From: Hyparrhenia diplandra | Taxonomy: Eukaryota; Streptophyta; Magnoliopsida; Poales; Poaceae | NCBI GenBank assembly: GCA_015847255.1 | Contig: JADLZK010009181.1 | Location: 62,001 to 126,000, forward strand | Direction of reading: 5' to 3' | DNA: 64,000 nucleotides | In this document: piece after piece, positions 1 to 10,348 of the stretch | Position numbering within the stretch: the first letter of the stretch is position 1 | How the letters are laid out: every line of letters begins with the position of its first letter | Notes under the pieces: model-generated | Database searches by the model: none | What the model was told of the DNA's origin: nothing | Seen by the model: only the letters and a program-made list of their open reading frames with translations | Made by a program: the position numbers and the translations under genes

Positions 1-832
1 ACACCAACCCGAACATGGTGGAATACGTCAGCCATCAGGGCTGTCACCACCTGGGGCTACCACAAACTATCCGTGGGGTTGGGTGCAATCTCAGGTAATC
101 TCTAGTCTAGATACCATGTCTACACTATTGATTACTACTCTAATTATGTCTATAACTAGAGCACTCGATGCGAGCGAAGATCCTATGCAATGGTATAACA
201 ACTATACTAACCATATATGAAAGACATGGAAGTAAATAGAGAAGATAAATAAATGAATCATAAGTCTTATAAAGAAAGGATACAAGACATACCAAACTCT
301 GTAGACATCTCCAGAACCGGAGCGCAGCTCTATTGTGGTAACCAACTGCAAATTAAACACCGTCAACATAACACCAAAACAACCTAGAAATAGGGATTTC
401 AACTAACATATTCTAAAGTTTTGGTGTTTATTTGACTTGCAGGTGCCAACTCAAGAATGATCACTTTGGGCCAAAAATACAAAGAAAAATAAATAAAATC
501 AATAAATAGAGAAAGGCCCAAAGAAGCAAATGGCAAGCCCAAACAAGAATTGAGGCAAAACGTCAAAACCCGGGCCGGGCCAAGACCACTGCACAACTTT
601 TCACAAAGAAAGAAGCCCAAACCTGCGAAGATCGAGCAGGCGGGCCCCCGGGGTGCGCGCAGCACCACTGGTGCGGCCGCACTCTGGCCGAGGCGGTTCG
701 GGCCTAGCCGGGGAGGCGGTTTGTTACCTTCCAAAATCGACGATACCGACATTGGATGGTCGGTTTGGCGCATATGGAAGGTTTTCCTAGGTCGGTTTTG
801 GTGTTTTTAGCACTTAGGCCCCTCCCCTTGTG

Positions 833-840
833 TATAAATA
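833..840 (+). promoter_or_regulatory. TATA box of solo LTR
   Basis: TATAAATA lies in the middle of the solo LTR, followed by a CT-rich leader. The leader hairpin starts 451 nt downstream, a spacing shared with the other LTRs of the group. Confidence 0.7.
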
Positions 841-1283
841 GCTCCCTCCTTCACCTCTCTACACAACAATTAAAAGGAGAAACCAGTCCACTTGTGCAAG
901 AGAGTAGAATTAGATCTTCTTCTTCTTCTACTTCTTCTATCTTCTTCTAAATTCTAGAGAGTGAGAGAGGGAAAAGCTAGAAAGAAGCTTTGTTCTTTCT
1001 ACCCGGAGTTGCCGGTTCGCCCCTCGGTGTTCCGCGGTTCCTAGGAGGATCGGAGTCTTGGGACTTGTGTCGCACCCCGCCCGGCTTGTACCTCTGCAAG
1101 CTACTTACACTTTGGTAAGGAGTCTTGTGATTATCTTGCAGCTACTTAATTTCCTTCATATATTTCTTAGCTGTTGTAGACTTGCGGGATTGGTAGATTG
1201 TCTCGTTAAGAGCGTTAGTTCTTGGTGAAGGAACTCTTTGACTGGGGAACCTTGGCCAACATCAAGAACTGTGACCAATAGTG

Positions 1284-1298
1284 CAAACGTGGTGTTTG
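1284..1298 (+). other. LTR leader hairpin (CAAAC / GTTTG)
   Basis: Stem CAAAC-GTTTG closes the loop GTGGT. All stem pairs except the second differ from the TAAGC-GCTTA form found in most other LTRs, yet pairing is kept. Confidence 0.6.
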
Positions 1299-2304
1299 GA
1301 CTAGCGTTCACCTACCTTTTGTGGCGCATCCCACGGTTGAGGGGGTAGGCGGCTTGGTCGTGACAAGCCTTGTCCGTCCCTTGAAATCCCCCCACGTTCG
1401 GGTGCGGCGCAGTGCTAATTGCCGAACACTGTCCTTTGGGCGTGGGCCGGTGCCCGAAGTGAGTAGACAACAGACTTTAGGAATCACTGCCTGGAAAACT
1501 TAGCCTATAGATACCTCGCTACTCTTTGAAAACAAACCCTTGCCTTAGGTTGACATAGACCAGAAAAGCCGGCTGCGCGACCGTCCTTGTGTAAAATACG
1601 ATACCCTGCTTACCACCGGGTGAAGTGCTACAACGGTATTTCCGTGCGCTTGCGGATTTCTCTGTGTGCGTTAAGAAACACCAACAAGCTCCACTCTCCC
1701 TAACTCTCTAGTTGCTAATCTACTACATTGGAGAGTCTAGCCCTAATTCTCTAGTGGAGAGGTTGTCCTCACATTGGGACACCTCAATGACCAACAGGTC
1801 AAGAGATAATGAATAGAATGAATTAGGGTTTTACCCAGGGGTAAGGGGGTCTGTTTATATAGCCCTTGGCGATGAACGATGGCCCTTGGATCAAACCGAC
1901 CTTGAGCAACGGCGTAGATGCAACCTTAATGTCGGTAGTAAACCGCCATAGAAATCTGAGGCTGATTGGTGGGACCAGCCTGGCGGTCGCCAGGAGTCAT
2001 CCTGGCGGTCGCCAGGACTCTGACTCTGCTGGGCTTCATCTTCGGGGGGTCCATCTTCCAGTGTCTTCTAGAATGTTTTAGTCCACATATTGGCTTGAGT
2101 TGCTTCACGGTTAAGTCTCCTCATCATATGGATTGCAAACTCTGGCTTTTACCTACTTTTATCTGTTTAGTCCCTTCAGAGATATAAAATACCAAAACTC
2201 ATGGAATTCTGTTAGTTAGGCCCCTATACTATGTTGATATTCATTTTATGCCCTTATTTCATGTTTAGTTGACTATTAATATTATGCTATAACAGGTGTC
2301 AACA

Positions 2305-3689
2305 GTTACTCGACCACATCAAGAATTGATCCAACCAAACCTTGGAGATAAGGAGGAGGTAAGCTTCATTAATGAGTACGAGCGTTTGATTCAACAACGA
2401 ACTTCGCGCCCCTTCAACCAAGGTAACGGAGGTAATAATTCTAACACTTTCAATAACAATCAACCTTCATTGAAAGAGCTGGCCTTGAAGCAAGTAAAAA
2501 TTAATGAAACTATGAATAATAAATTACTTGCTAATTCCAAAACTATTGGAAATCTACACAAAAAAATATGGATAGTATTCTTGCCTCCGTTAAAGACCAA
2601 CTAAGTTTTAATAAAATGATAGAAAATCAACTAGCTCAGTTGAAAACTTTAGTTCTGTCTTTTCACCAAGGCAAGAGCCATGAAAGTGTTGCAAATATTA
2701 ATGCGGTAACTACGAGAGGGGGTAAGACCACTCGAGACCCGCCACATCCTAACATGACAGGAAAAGCAACAACCAAAGCAAAGGAGGAAAACATGGAAAA
2801 AGAAGAATCACCTAAGGAAGATGATAATGTCAGGTTCCACGGAAGGACAGCTCCGCATCAGTACTACGACACCAACATATTACTACCATTTCCTCATTCA
2901 AGGAAGCAGTCTGCTGACGAACAATTTGGGAAATTTGTTGAGGTAATTCGTAAATTATATGTCAATATTCCATTACTTGATGCAATGTAGGTTCCTACCT
3001 ATGCCAAATATTTGCGGGACATCCTCAACAATAAACGCCCAATACCCACAACGGAGGTCGTCAAATTGATGGAAGAGTGTAGCGCAGCTATACTAAACCA
3101 AGCCCCATTGAAGAAAAAGGATCCAGGATGCCCAACAATTGACTGCTCAATTGGGACACAACATTTTGACCAAGCACTGTGCGACTTGGGAGCAAGTGTC
3201 AGCGTCATGCCACGGGTAGTATTCGATAAACTCAATTATAACACTACCTTGTCCCCTACATCAATGTGTTTGCAGTTAGCGGATCAATCAATTCGCTACC
3301 CAGCGGGAATCGCCGAGAATATTCCAGTTAAAATCCGAGACTACTTCATCCTAGTGGATTTCGTAGTACTGGACATGGAGGTGGACAAGAAAGTTCCACT
3401 TATCCTTGGAAGACCATTTTTGAGCACCGCCAATGCACACATCGATGTCGGAGCAGGAGAAATTCAATTCAATATTAATGGATCCCAAGAGAAATTCGCC
3501 TTTAGACCTAAGCTAGAGCAATGCTCCATAATCAAGGTAAACCAAATTGATTTTCAAATTGCCACAGTACTCCCAGTAAAGCAGGCAAAAAGAAAACCTC
3601 GACCGAAAGTCCAGAGAGTCTGGCGGCAGAAAGTGGTGCAACCCTGCGTCCTTCCGACACCAGGGGGGACTACAGCACCAAAGCGATAG
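2305..3689 (+). pseudogene. gag-aspartic protease of element 1, broken
   Basis: The translated product matches the end of an Athila-type Gag (Asn-rich linker, then a region with the pattern NKMIENQLAQL) followed by a retropepsin-like protease. The protease keeps the active-site block CDLGASVSVMP near 3180-3212 and the C-terminal block LILGRPFLSTANA near 3402-3440. Known role: Gag forms the particle and the protease cuts it. The start of Gag, including the zinc knuckle, is missing because an LTR was inserted at 2304. A frameshift lies near 2570-2600, and a TAG stop at 2988-2990 interrupts the frame just before the protease (probably a former CAG). After the protease the frame ends at 3689 in a basic tail; no polymerase follows. 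Confidence 0.85.
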
Positions 3690-4030
3690 ATAGAATGAAG
3701 AAGTCATACTCCAGGGACTCTAAACCCGAAGGACCGACACAGGTAAGTCAGGTACGTAATTCCAATCCTAAACTCGCTTAATATTTTTCTCGGTTTAGTA
3801 TTTATTTTCTTTTGCAAACTTTTTGAACTCAATTCTCGACCAAACTTCATAAGTCAGTAGAGGACACTTAGGGGAGGATTAGCAAACATTTTTGAACTCA
3901 GGTGGGCCCCATGGCCACTTCGCCCGAACACCTAGGTGGGCCCCACATCCACTTGCTCCTCTCCTCTCTCATCTAGGGATCTTGTGATGTGCTTTTGCAT
4001 GAATAAAATCCAAGGAGGGGTATGTAGGGT

Positions 4031-4732
4031 GGTCGGCCAACCACCCATGGCTGCCATCTTTCACTCCTCCTTATCTCTTTATCTCACTCATAGACTCCCA
4101 CACATTGTCCTTGTTGAGATTCCCATGAACAACAAAAGCCAAAACACTTTCTTTCCCACTTTTCTTTCACTACTTTCCATGCAAGAATGTTGGTACTTAG
4201 GGAACCAACATAGTGGAGGCATGACACACCTTTGGACAAAGTAGGAGACATCTCTATGCCATGTCCTTACTTGCCACTCACACCCAAAACCCAAGAAATC
4301 ACCATGTCCAAGAATTTTTGAATCAAACTTTTTCACCTCACCTTGATCAAGCATGGGGAGCATCTTACGACACATTGCACCAAAGTGGAGGACAATGGGA
4401 AGGTTGGCCGACCATGCCATCCCTGCCATCTCCACTTTGACACCATGCTCTAGCTTCTACTAGGTAGTAGTGAACTTGTTGCATGATTCCCAAACACAAG
4501 ACACCAATTATGCATGTCGGCCAACATGGCCATTTGGCCTCTCTCCCTTTCCCTCACTTCTATGTTGTACCCAAAGGCATGCCATGCTTGGCAAAAGTTT
4601 GGAGCTGATGGGAGCTTGGTCGGCCAACCAAACCACTTAGCATATTTCTCTTTGTCTCATTTCTATGATGTACCAAAAGTAGTGTCATGCTTGAGAGAGT
4701 GGAGGATGGGATAGGAGCATGGTTGGCCGACC
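4031..4732 (+). repeat. Dispersed array of GGTCGGCCAACC motifs
   Basis: The near-palindrome GGTCGGCCAACC or its reverse complement occurs at 4031, 4402, 4516 (shortened), 4618 and 4721. The last three lie about 103 bp apart in a diverged tandem repeat (about 4512-4800). One more copy lies in the LTR of the same element at 7827-7837. No coding potential is convincing between 3690 and 5178; the reading frames there are shadows of the repeat. Confidence 0.6.
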
Positions 4733-4835
4733 AAGCCAATTGGCATCTTCTCCTTTCTTTCATGTCCCTCATGCACCAGGAGGAGCTCCCAAGTTCGAAA
4801 TTTGAATGAGGGAAGAGGGAGAGGCGCCAGCCAAC

Positions 4836-5178
4836 AATAAATGAGGTGCAAGGCTTGCACATTCTCCTCCCCAACCATCCCACAACTCACTCAACCACTC
4901 ACTCATTCACTCAAAGCCTTCTCTCACTCTCACTCTTGTTCTTGTGATCTTCATAGTTTGTTCATCCTGAGAAAAACCCAATATTTTCTTTTTTTTAGTT
5001 GTATTTTTATCTCAAAAAGAAAATCCCAAAAAAAAAAATTCTTCGTTCCTCTTCGTTTATTCTCCCTTTCAATCACCTTCTCATGGTAAGTGGGTAAGTC
5101 ACTCAAAGATCATTGCATTTCTTTTGACTAACCAACCATAACACTTATCCTAGTAGTACTTTTTGTGATCTTTGCAGG
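4836..5178 (+). promoter_or_regulatory. Putative internal promoter, leader and intron before the second ORF
   Basis: A weak TATA-like AATAAAT at 4836-4842 is followed by a CT- and CACTCA-rich stretch that resembles a plant 5' leader. Then comes a possible intron, with donor ATG|GTAAGT near 5086 and acceptor TTTGCAG ending at 5178, one base before the second ORF's ATG. The last GGTTGGCCGACC palindrome lies about 104 nt upstream of the TATA-like site. Element 2 has the same arrangement with a much better TATA box at 21428-21435. This is inferred from sequence only. Confidence 0.4.
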
Positions 5179-6782
5179 ATGAAGAACCCATACAAGATTG
5201 TGAAGAACAAAGTGAGCAAAGCATTGTTGGGAAACCGGTCTCACCATTCAAGCTCTCGTGGGGATTCATCGTCTCATGATGCCTCCATGAGAACCACTAG
5301 GATAACCACTTCAGATGAAGAATTGGCGCATAACTCGGCGACTACGGTGTTGATTTCAAGCGGCGGCCAAGGTTACGAGCAATACCAAGAGAATGCTTTT
5401 GCATTTATCGGTGGCTAGATTATCATGACGAAGATGAAGTTATGCTAGAAGGGTATGAGGCGCCACTGCGTGAGGTCATTCGACCCCGAATCGGCTTCTA
5501 CTTCACCCCGACGAGCTCTCCCTCTACAACAAGCTCAAGGATCGGCCATTTGACCACACCAAGGTATATGATCCCTCACTTCTCCAAGACATAGGTATGG
5601 ATGTGGAGTTTGATGATGTATTTTCTGCCATTGGATGGAGTGCATTTTGGAACATAGAGAATGACTTAGGAAGCAAAGAACTCACTCTTGAATTTTTGAG
5701 CACACTAAAAACTTCCCAAACTGAAATTTGTTTTCGCATGCTCAATAATGAATATAATTTAACTTGGCATCAATTTAGTATTGCACTTGGCTTTGCTCCT
5801 TCATGCAACACAAATTTGGAGGTTGCCACCAAGCACTTTAAGAAAAATGAATTTTGGTGTGCCATAACTGCTTCCATTGATAGCTCAATGCCTAGAACCG
5901 GTGATATTCATAATCCTACATTGCGTCTCTTGCATAAATGGATAGGCATGACTTTGTTCCCAAGACAGGATATTAGAGTAGTAACTGTTAATTGCATGAG
6001 AATCTTGTATGCCATGATTCATAAAATTCCAATCTCACCTGCACAAGTCATGGTAGCAAATTGGCAAACTGTCATTAATAGAGTTGGTCCTATTGAGTTC
6101 ACATCTTTGATCACTAGGCTAGCCGATACTTTGGGTTTGGATATGAGTGATGTCTACTCCATAGACACTGAAAGAATAAAAGTTGATTTTGACTCTCTAA
6201 GGCTAGGTCACATGCTCCGTAGAGGATCAAATGGCACCATATACATGACTTACCTTGGGCATCCAACCAAGATTCCTCTCCCAGCAGTGGAACTTGGTTT
6301 GTATAGTGGCTGCCCACTAATCTTGAATTTGGACCGAGCATATGGGCGAAGGAGCTTTGTAGGTGTTGACACAGGTAGAAGGAACACCAGGAGCCAGACG
6401 AGAGCCCAGACAGTCTACTCATGTTGGCACCTCTGGGGGTGTCAACTATGAGGATGAGGATGAGGAGGAGGAGGAGGCCATGTCCACTAGCATGACTGCT
6501 AGCACCTCTGCCAGCTAGGCCTCGAGCTCGAGTGGTATGCCACCACCACATCGACGGCCACGTGCACAGAACACCCGTTTCTCCTCCGCACAGGATGAGG
6601 AAATAAGTGGGATACGGAGAGACTTAACCTTGCTCACCGACCAGTTCGGTAATCTCTTGGTAAGACACGATGCTCTTTATAACATAGTGTAGGGACACGG
6701 ACAGACTTTGGAGACCATGCAGCAGTACCTACAGGCACACCATGGGTACCCAGCACCACCACCACCACCAGAGGAGCAGTAG
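5179..6782 (+). pseudogene. Second ORF of element 1, ATHILA ORF-1-like, broken
   Basis: The reading frame starts at an ATG just after a putative splice acceptor. A Ser-rich N-terminus (5179-5418) is followed by frameshifts near 5417 and 5512. The long core (about 5540-6420) contains patterns such as DDVFSAIGWSAFW and ELTLEFLSTL, which resemble the plant ATHILA ORF-1 family. A one-base insertion near 6425 and in-frame stops near 6515 and 6690 break the acidic, Pro-rich C-terminus, which would end at 6782. The function of this family is not known to me; its position matches the env-like slot of full Athila elements. I see no signal peptide or membrane segment, so I do not call it an envelope protein. 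Confidence 0.6.
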
Positions 6783-6788
6783 AGAACT

Positions 6789-6814
6789 AAGCTTGGGGGA
6801 GGTTCCCTCCCCCA
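6789..6814 (+). other. Internal purine-tract-like hairpin
   Basis: AAGCTTGGGGGAGG is followed by a 3-nt loop and the complement, giving the 9-bp stem TGGGGGAGG-CCTCCCCCA. The purine part copies the polypurine tract expected next to the 3' LTR but lies 830-850 nt upstream of it. Elements 2, 3 and 4 have an equivalent in the same place. Confidence 0.6.
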
Positions 6815-7599
6815 CTAAGGTAAGTTTATTTTTCCGCAATTTTATTACATGCATTCCACTTATGCTAAAAAAATGAAAAAATAAATGAAAAGAACAAAAA
6901 GAATGTGTGTAAATATTTTTGCTCTAAAAAAAAATCCTATGTGGAGATGATGAATAGTTGCTCTGTCTATAATTCATCTTGTACCTTGTTTATGCCTTTG
7001 TATTCCCCAATGTTTAAGTTTGTTGGCTAAACATATCTCATCCTAATTGTGGGTTGCCAATTACATGATCCTTTTTCCAAAGTTGTTGCTAAACATGATA
7101 TGGTGCAAAAAGAGATTCTACTATAATTTCACTCTTAAAGAAACTTGACATCGGGAATTTATTTTCAAAATAATAGAAATAAAAAGAGATATGGGCTATG
7201 CTAAAAAAAAAAGATGAAAAATAGACACAAGTCCAAGGGCGAGAAGAGCCCACATCTCTAAGAAAAAGAGAGGAAATAATGGACACAAGTCCGAGGGTGA
7301 GTAGAACCCACCTCTCCAAAAAAAAGAGAGAGCATAGCCCATACTCTCCCAAAAGTATTTCAATAATAATAATCCCGTATAGATGGTTGATCAAAAGAAT
7401 GAATGAATAGTGTTTCTATAGCAACCTTCTATCTTGCAACCGCCTAAGAACTTGGAAAAAGTTAAAAGCCCCACATGACTCAGGGTGGAAAAATATGCCA
7501 ACTTATTTAAACAAAGGAAGAATACTTAGACATAAGCATGGTACACTTTGAATTATATCAGCATTGTAGCAACTCCTAATCCACCAAAACCAAATTTAA
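6815..7599 (+). other. Conserved 3' non-coding module of element 1
   Basis: No reading frame is conserved here. Blocks shared with elements 2, 3 and 4 include GATGAATAGTTGCTC near 6950, an A-rich stretch with two diverged copies of an ACAAGTCC-type repeat (7195-7345), and GCAACTCCTAATCC near 7570. Conservation across four otherwise unlike elements suggests a role for the RNA or DNA itself. Confidence 0.55.
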
Positions 7600-7641
7600 T
7601 CTTTTTACTCGGGACGAGTAAAAGGCAAGCTTGTGGGATCT
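7600..7641 (+). other. Hairpin plus polypurine tract before the 3' LTR
   Basis: TTTTACTC-GGGAC-GAGTAAAA forms an 8-bp stem with a 5-nt loop. It is followed by AAGCTTGTGGGATCT directly against the LTR start at 7642. The purine tract is more eroded here than in elements 2-4. Confidence 0.65.
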
Positions 7642-8165
7642 TGTTGACGGTGAAAATACCCTCATTTTAGATAAGCAAAATACTGTCAACATTCCCGGAT
7701 TTTAAAGTGAGATGACCATTTCATGAATTATTTTATCAAATAACAAGTTCCACATGTACTTGAAATATTTCTTGCAGGAGTATGTAAAACAGGGAAAATA
7801 AAGGCACAATTATGGCAAAGTGGCCAGGTCGGCCAACTTGCCCACTTGGGCCCACGACCATCCTATGTCACCTGCCATGTCACCAATCCATGTACCAACC
7901 ACGGGAAGCACCTGATTGGTCCATCAAGAGGTCACATGGATCGAATCGGTACAAATTGGGCATCACAGCAAGATCCAGCCAAATGCCGAGGTCAATGACT
8001 GGTGGGACCAACATAACGGACCAAGAGGAAGACCCACGCCTAGCACATTGTCCACGTGATTATTTCATCCATCCGTTGATTCTAAGGCGGTTTATCCAAG
8101 GGCCACGAGGTGGGATCACGGGGATCGATGACGTAGCGATGGAGTAGCCCCCACTCCACCTCCAC

Positions 8166-8173
8166 TATAAATA
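8166..8173 (+). promoter_or_regulatory. TATA box of element 1 LTR
   Basis: TATAAATA within CCACTATAAATAGAGG is a typical plant LTR core promoter. It lies 444 nt before the leader hairpin. Confidence 0.75.
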
Positions 8174-8609
8174 GAGGGTCACATCCCCCCTATCCATTCA
8201 TGATGGTTGCAAGCTTCAAGTAGTGTAGTCTACTCTATACTAGTAGTGTAGGTATTTCTAGTGTGGGAGATCAGAGTTGAGTAGTGAGCGCTGCTCGGGA
8301 TTCTGGAACTGGTCTTCTAGAGTCTCTGGTATAGTCTTGTATTTCTTCTCTTGTAAGACTTCATTCAGTTATGCATATATACTCTTGCCCTACTTTACTC
8401 TAGTTCATACTTTATTCAGTATTTACTCAGTGCGACTTTATTCTAGTTCTCTAGTCTATAGTTGTTGTGATATAGTCTTTCGTAGTGGTTCACCCTAGTT
8501 GTGGTTCAGTTCTGGTTCATATTGAACCCTCGCCTGTATGTGATCATCATCTCGCAAGAGGTGTTCTAGTTGATCTGTGTGTACACAATTAGAGTAGTAA
8601 GAGAAAGTG

Positions 8610-8624
8610 TAAGCGTGGTGCTTA
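8610..8624 (+). other. LTR leader hairpin (TAAGC / GCTTA)
   Basis: A perfect 5-bp stem closes the loop GTGGT. Confidence 0.6.
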
Positions 8625-9190
8625 GACTCAATCTTGCCTTTGGTTATCGCTTGCTGCACGGATTGTTTGTGATAGCCAGTACGGTGGTGACAGCCCGTCT
8701 GGTCTCTGTATAGATCACCACGTGTTTATAGGCAAGTTCTTAAAAGGTAAGGCTCCAGTAAAATAGTAGCTTGTTTAGTGGTGGTTTTGTCCACCACTTC
8801 TCACCTACTACCTAATATACAGTTCGTGTGAACCCTAGACTTGTGTGACCCCATCATATGATTAGACTAGATTCATGAAAGTAGAGTAAGATATATAGGA
8901 ATCCTATATTGTCTCTCGACTCCCCACATAGATTTACCTCACTAATCATTTAAAGCTGCTTTTATCTTGTGACATCATCATCCCTTCCTATCAATTTCCA
9001 TTGTTCCCCTTATACTAGTTGAATATAAGTTGTGGTAGACATACAGACCATTCATTTGTTACTTTCCTAGCTATTGTTTCCCTTGGGATAAATATAAATA
9101 ATGATACCTTGGAATACTCCCAGGTGAAGTGCTACAACAGTATATTCCGTGCGCTTGCGGAATTACCAATAGCAATAAGAAATACCAACA

Positions 9191-9830
9191 GGGTTGTAGA
9201 CCATATTTGGCTGTTGATTGCACATTCTTGTTTGGAAGATACAGGCATCAGTTGTGTATGGCATGTGCAGTTGATGGGCACAACTGGATGTATCCAGTGG
9301 CTGTTGGTATAATTGATTCAGAAACAAATAAAAATTGGGAGTGGTTTATGCAAAGGCTTAAGTAAGCAATAGGCACCCCATCAGGTCTGACAATAAGCAC
9401 AGACTGTGGACATGCAGTAATGCATGGGGTTCATGAGGTTTTTCCACAGGCTGAACATAGAGAGTGCATGTACCACCTTGTGCAGAATTTTAAGAAGAGG
9501 TACAATGGCAAAATATTTGATGATCATCTATGGGTAGCCTCTTACTCTTGGACTCCTGACATGTTTGAGAAGCATTACAATGCAATGGATGCAGCCAAGC
9601 CAGATGCTATGAAGTATCTGCAACAAACTCATAAGAAGTTGTGGACTAGGAGCCAATATGGGGAACTGAGTAAGGTTGACTATGTCACAAACAACTTGGC
9701 TGAGTCTTTCAATAACTGGATAAAGAAAGAGAAGGGCAAACACCTTGTTGACTTGCTGGATACCATTAAACACCAGCTTCTCAATCCATTTAAGCTGTTG
9801 CATAACCCCATCAGCCCTGTCTTGCACTCC
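9191..9830 (+). pseudogene. Mutator-like (MULE) transposase fragment
   Basis: Reading from 9192, the frame encodes the core of a MULE transposase. It has AVDCTF (first catalytic Asp), then AVDGHNWMYPVAVGIIDSE, then STDCGHAV (second Asp), and the CMYHLVQNF motif with the family's C-x2-H pair. A TAA stop at 9363-9365 interrupts it once, and the frame drifts after 9780. The N-terminal half is absent because the element 1 LTR ends at 9190 inside the gene. Known role: DDE transposase that moves Mutator elements. It is non-functional here. No terminal inverted repeat can be assigned. Confidence 0.88.
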
Positions 9831-9954
9831 ACCTCTACTAGCAGCCTAGGAAGCTTCATGGATGATGGCCACTGGAGCTGGAGCTGCTGCCCCTGGATGC
9901 ATGGCCACTGGAGCCGGTAATCGCTTTGTACAGAAATGGTGCAACGGGGGCCGA

Positions 9955-10246
9955 TGTCTTTGGGGTGGCATCCATCTCATCCTCCCACTGATAGAACTGA
10001 CAACCCACAACCGGAGCATCAATTTGAACCAAAATATTATAACTAGAAAACGCTTGAGAAGTAGGAAGAAATAAGAGCAGCATGACCATGAAGAGAGGCA
10101 AACCGAGAAATAGGGACACTTGTGGTAGACACCATCTTGTTCTTGGCTGTCATCGACGTGAATCGATTGGCAAGCAACCTATAGTTGGGGCAAAAAACCC
10201 TCCTGGTGAGCCGCCTCTCAAAGTTGTTGCTTGCACTCTCAGACAT
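9955..10246 (-). pseudogene. GRF-type zinc-finger protein fragment
   Basis: On the minus strand an ATG at 10244-10246 opens a frame with MSESASNNFERRL, then FCPNYRLLANRFTSMTAKN. A frame change follows, then patterns HKCPYF and GCQFYQWEDEM. The order CPx...KN...CPYF...GCxFYxWED fits the GRF zinc finger found in many plant proteins that lie next to transposons. The second expected Cys reads Tyr (CPNY), and the parts lie in different frames, possibly with a decayed intron between them. It is convergent with the Mutator transposase. Its upstream region runs into the insertion site of the LTR at 10349. The family call is by eye from short motifs. Confidence 0.5.
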
Positions 10247-10348
10247 TGCAAATAAGAGGAGTGGTGAGAGAAATGAGGGTGGGATAGGAGAGTGCCTGCA
10301 ATATAGGGGAGCCTGGGAGGTTTTGGCGCCAAGGCCAACACCGATTGG

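Larger units (their letters stand above)
331..1686 (+). mobile_element. Solo LTR, Athila-like, duplication AGCTC
   Basis: A 1356-bp LTR lies alone inside another LTR. The 5-bp target duplication AGCTC is present on both sides (326-330 and 1687-1691), and no internal region accompanies it, so it is a solo LTR left by LTR-LTR recombination. The start reads TATTG, a decayed TGTTG; the end reads CACCAACA. It has a TATA box at 833-840, a leader hairpin at 1284-1298 and the pre-primer-site block at 1599-1657. The upstream half is GC-rich in places (650-720). The short reading frames in it are not conserved and I do not call them genes. Confidence 0.88.
1..2304 (-). mobile_element. Athila-like LTR, minus strand, split by a solo LTR
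   Basis: The two parts, 1-325 and 1692-2304, read as one minus-strand LTR that enters from the left edge of the window. Its 5' terminus is at 2304, where the minus strand reads TGTTGAC. A matching GTCAAC about 30 nt further in gives the terminal hairpin seen in the other LTRs here. A minus-strand TATA-like CTATATAAAC lies at 1853-1862, and a weakened leader hairpin at 108-122. The LTR is inserted into the gag of element 1, which resumes at 2305. Its other end and its target duplication lie outside the window, so it could be a solo LTR or part of a full element. Confidence 0.7.
2305..9190 (+). mobile_element. Element 1: 5'-truncated non-autonomous Athila-like element
   Basis: This is the 3' 6.9 kb of a plus-strand gypsy element. 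Its order is gag, protease, a long non-coding stretch, a second reading frame, a conserved 3' non-coding module, a purine tract and a 1549-bp 3' LTR. No reverse transcriptase, RNase H or integrase is visible between protease and LTR, although more than 3 kb is available. It was therefore copied in trans. The 5' part was displaced by the LTR ending at 2304 and lies outside the window. The 3' LTR ends at 9190 directly against a Mutator transposase remnant, which was the insertion target. Confidence 0.8.
7642..9190 (+). mobile_element. 3' LTR of element 1
   Basis: The LTR starts TGTTGACGGT and ends TACCAACA. A 9-bp terminal hairpin joins 7643-7651 to 7682-7690. It has a TATA box at 8166-8173, a leader hairpin at 8610-8624 and the pre-primer-site block at 9101-9163. 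One copy of the GGTCGGCCAAC motif lies at 7827-7837. The 5' LTR lies outside the window, so its age cannot be judged here. Confidence 0.85.

Noticed and set aside
5179..6782. Second ORF of element 1 as an envelope gene
   Set aside because: It is in the env-like slot, but I see no signal peptide, membrane segment or cleavage site.
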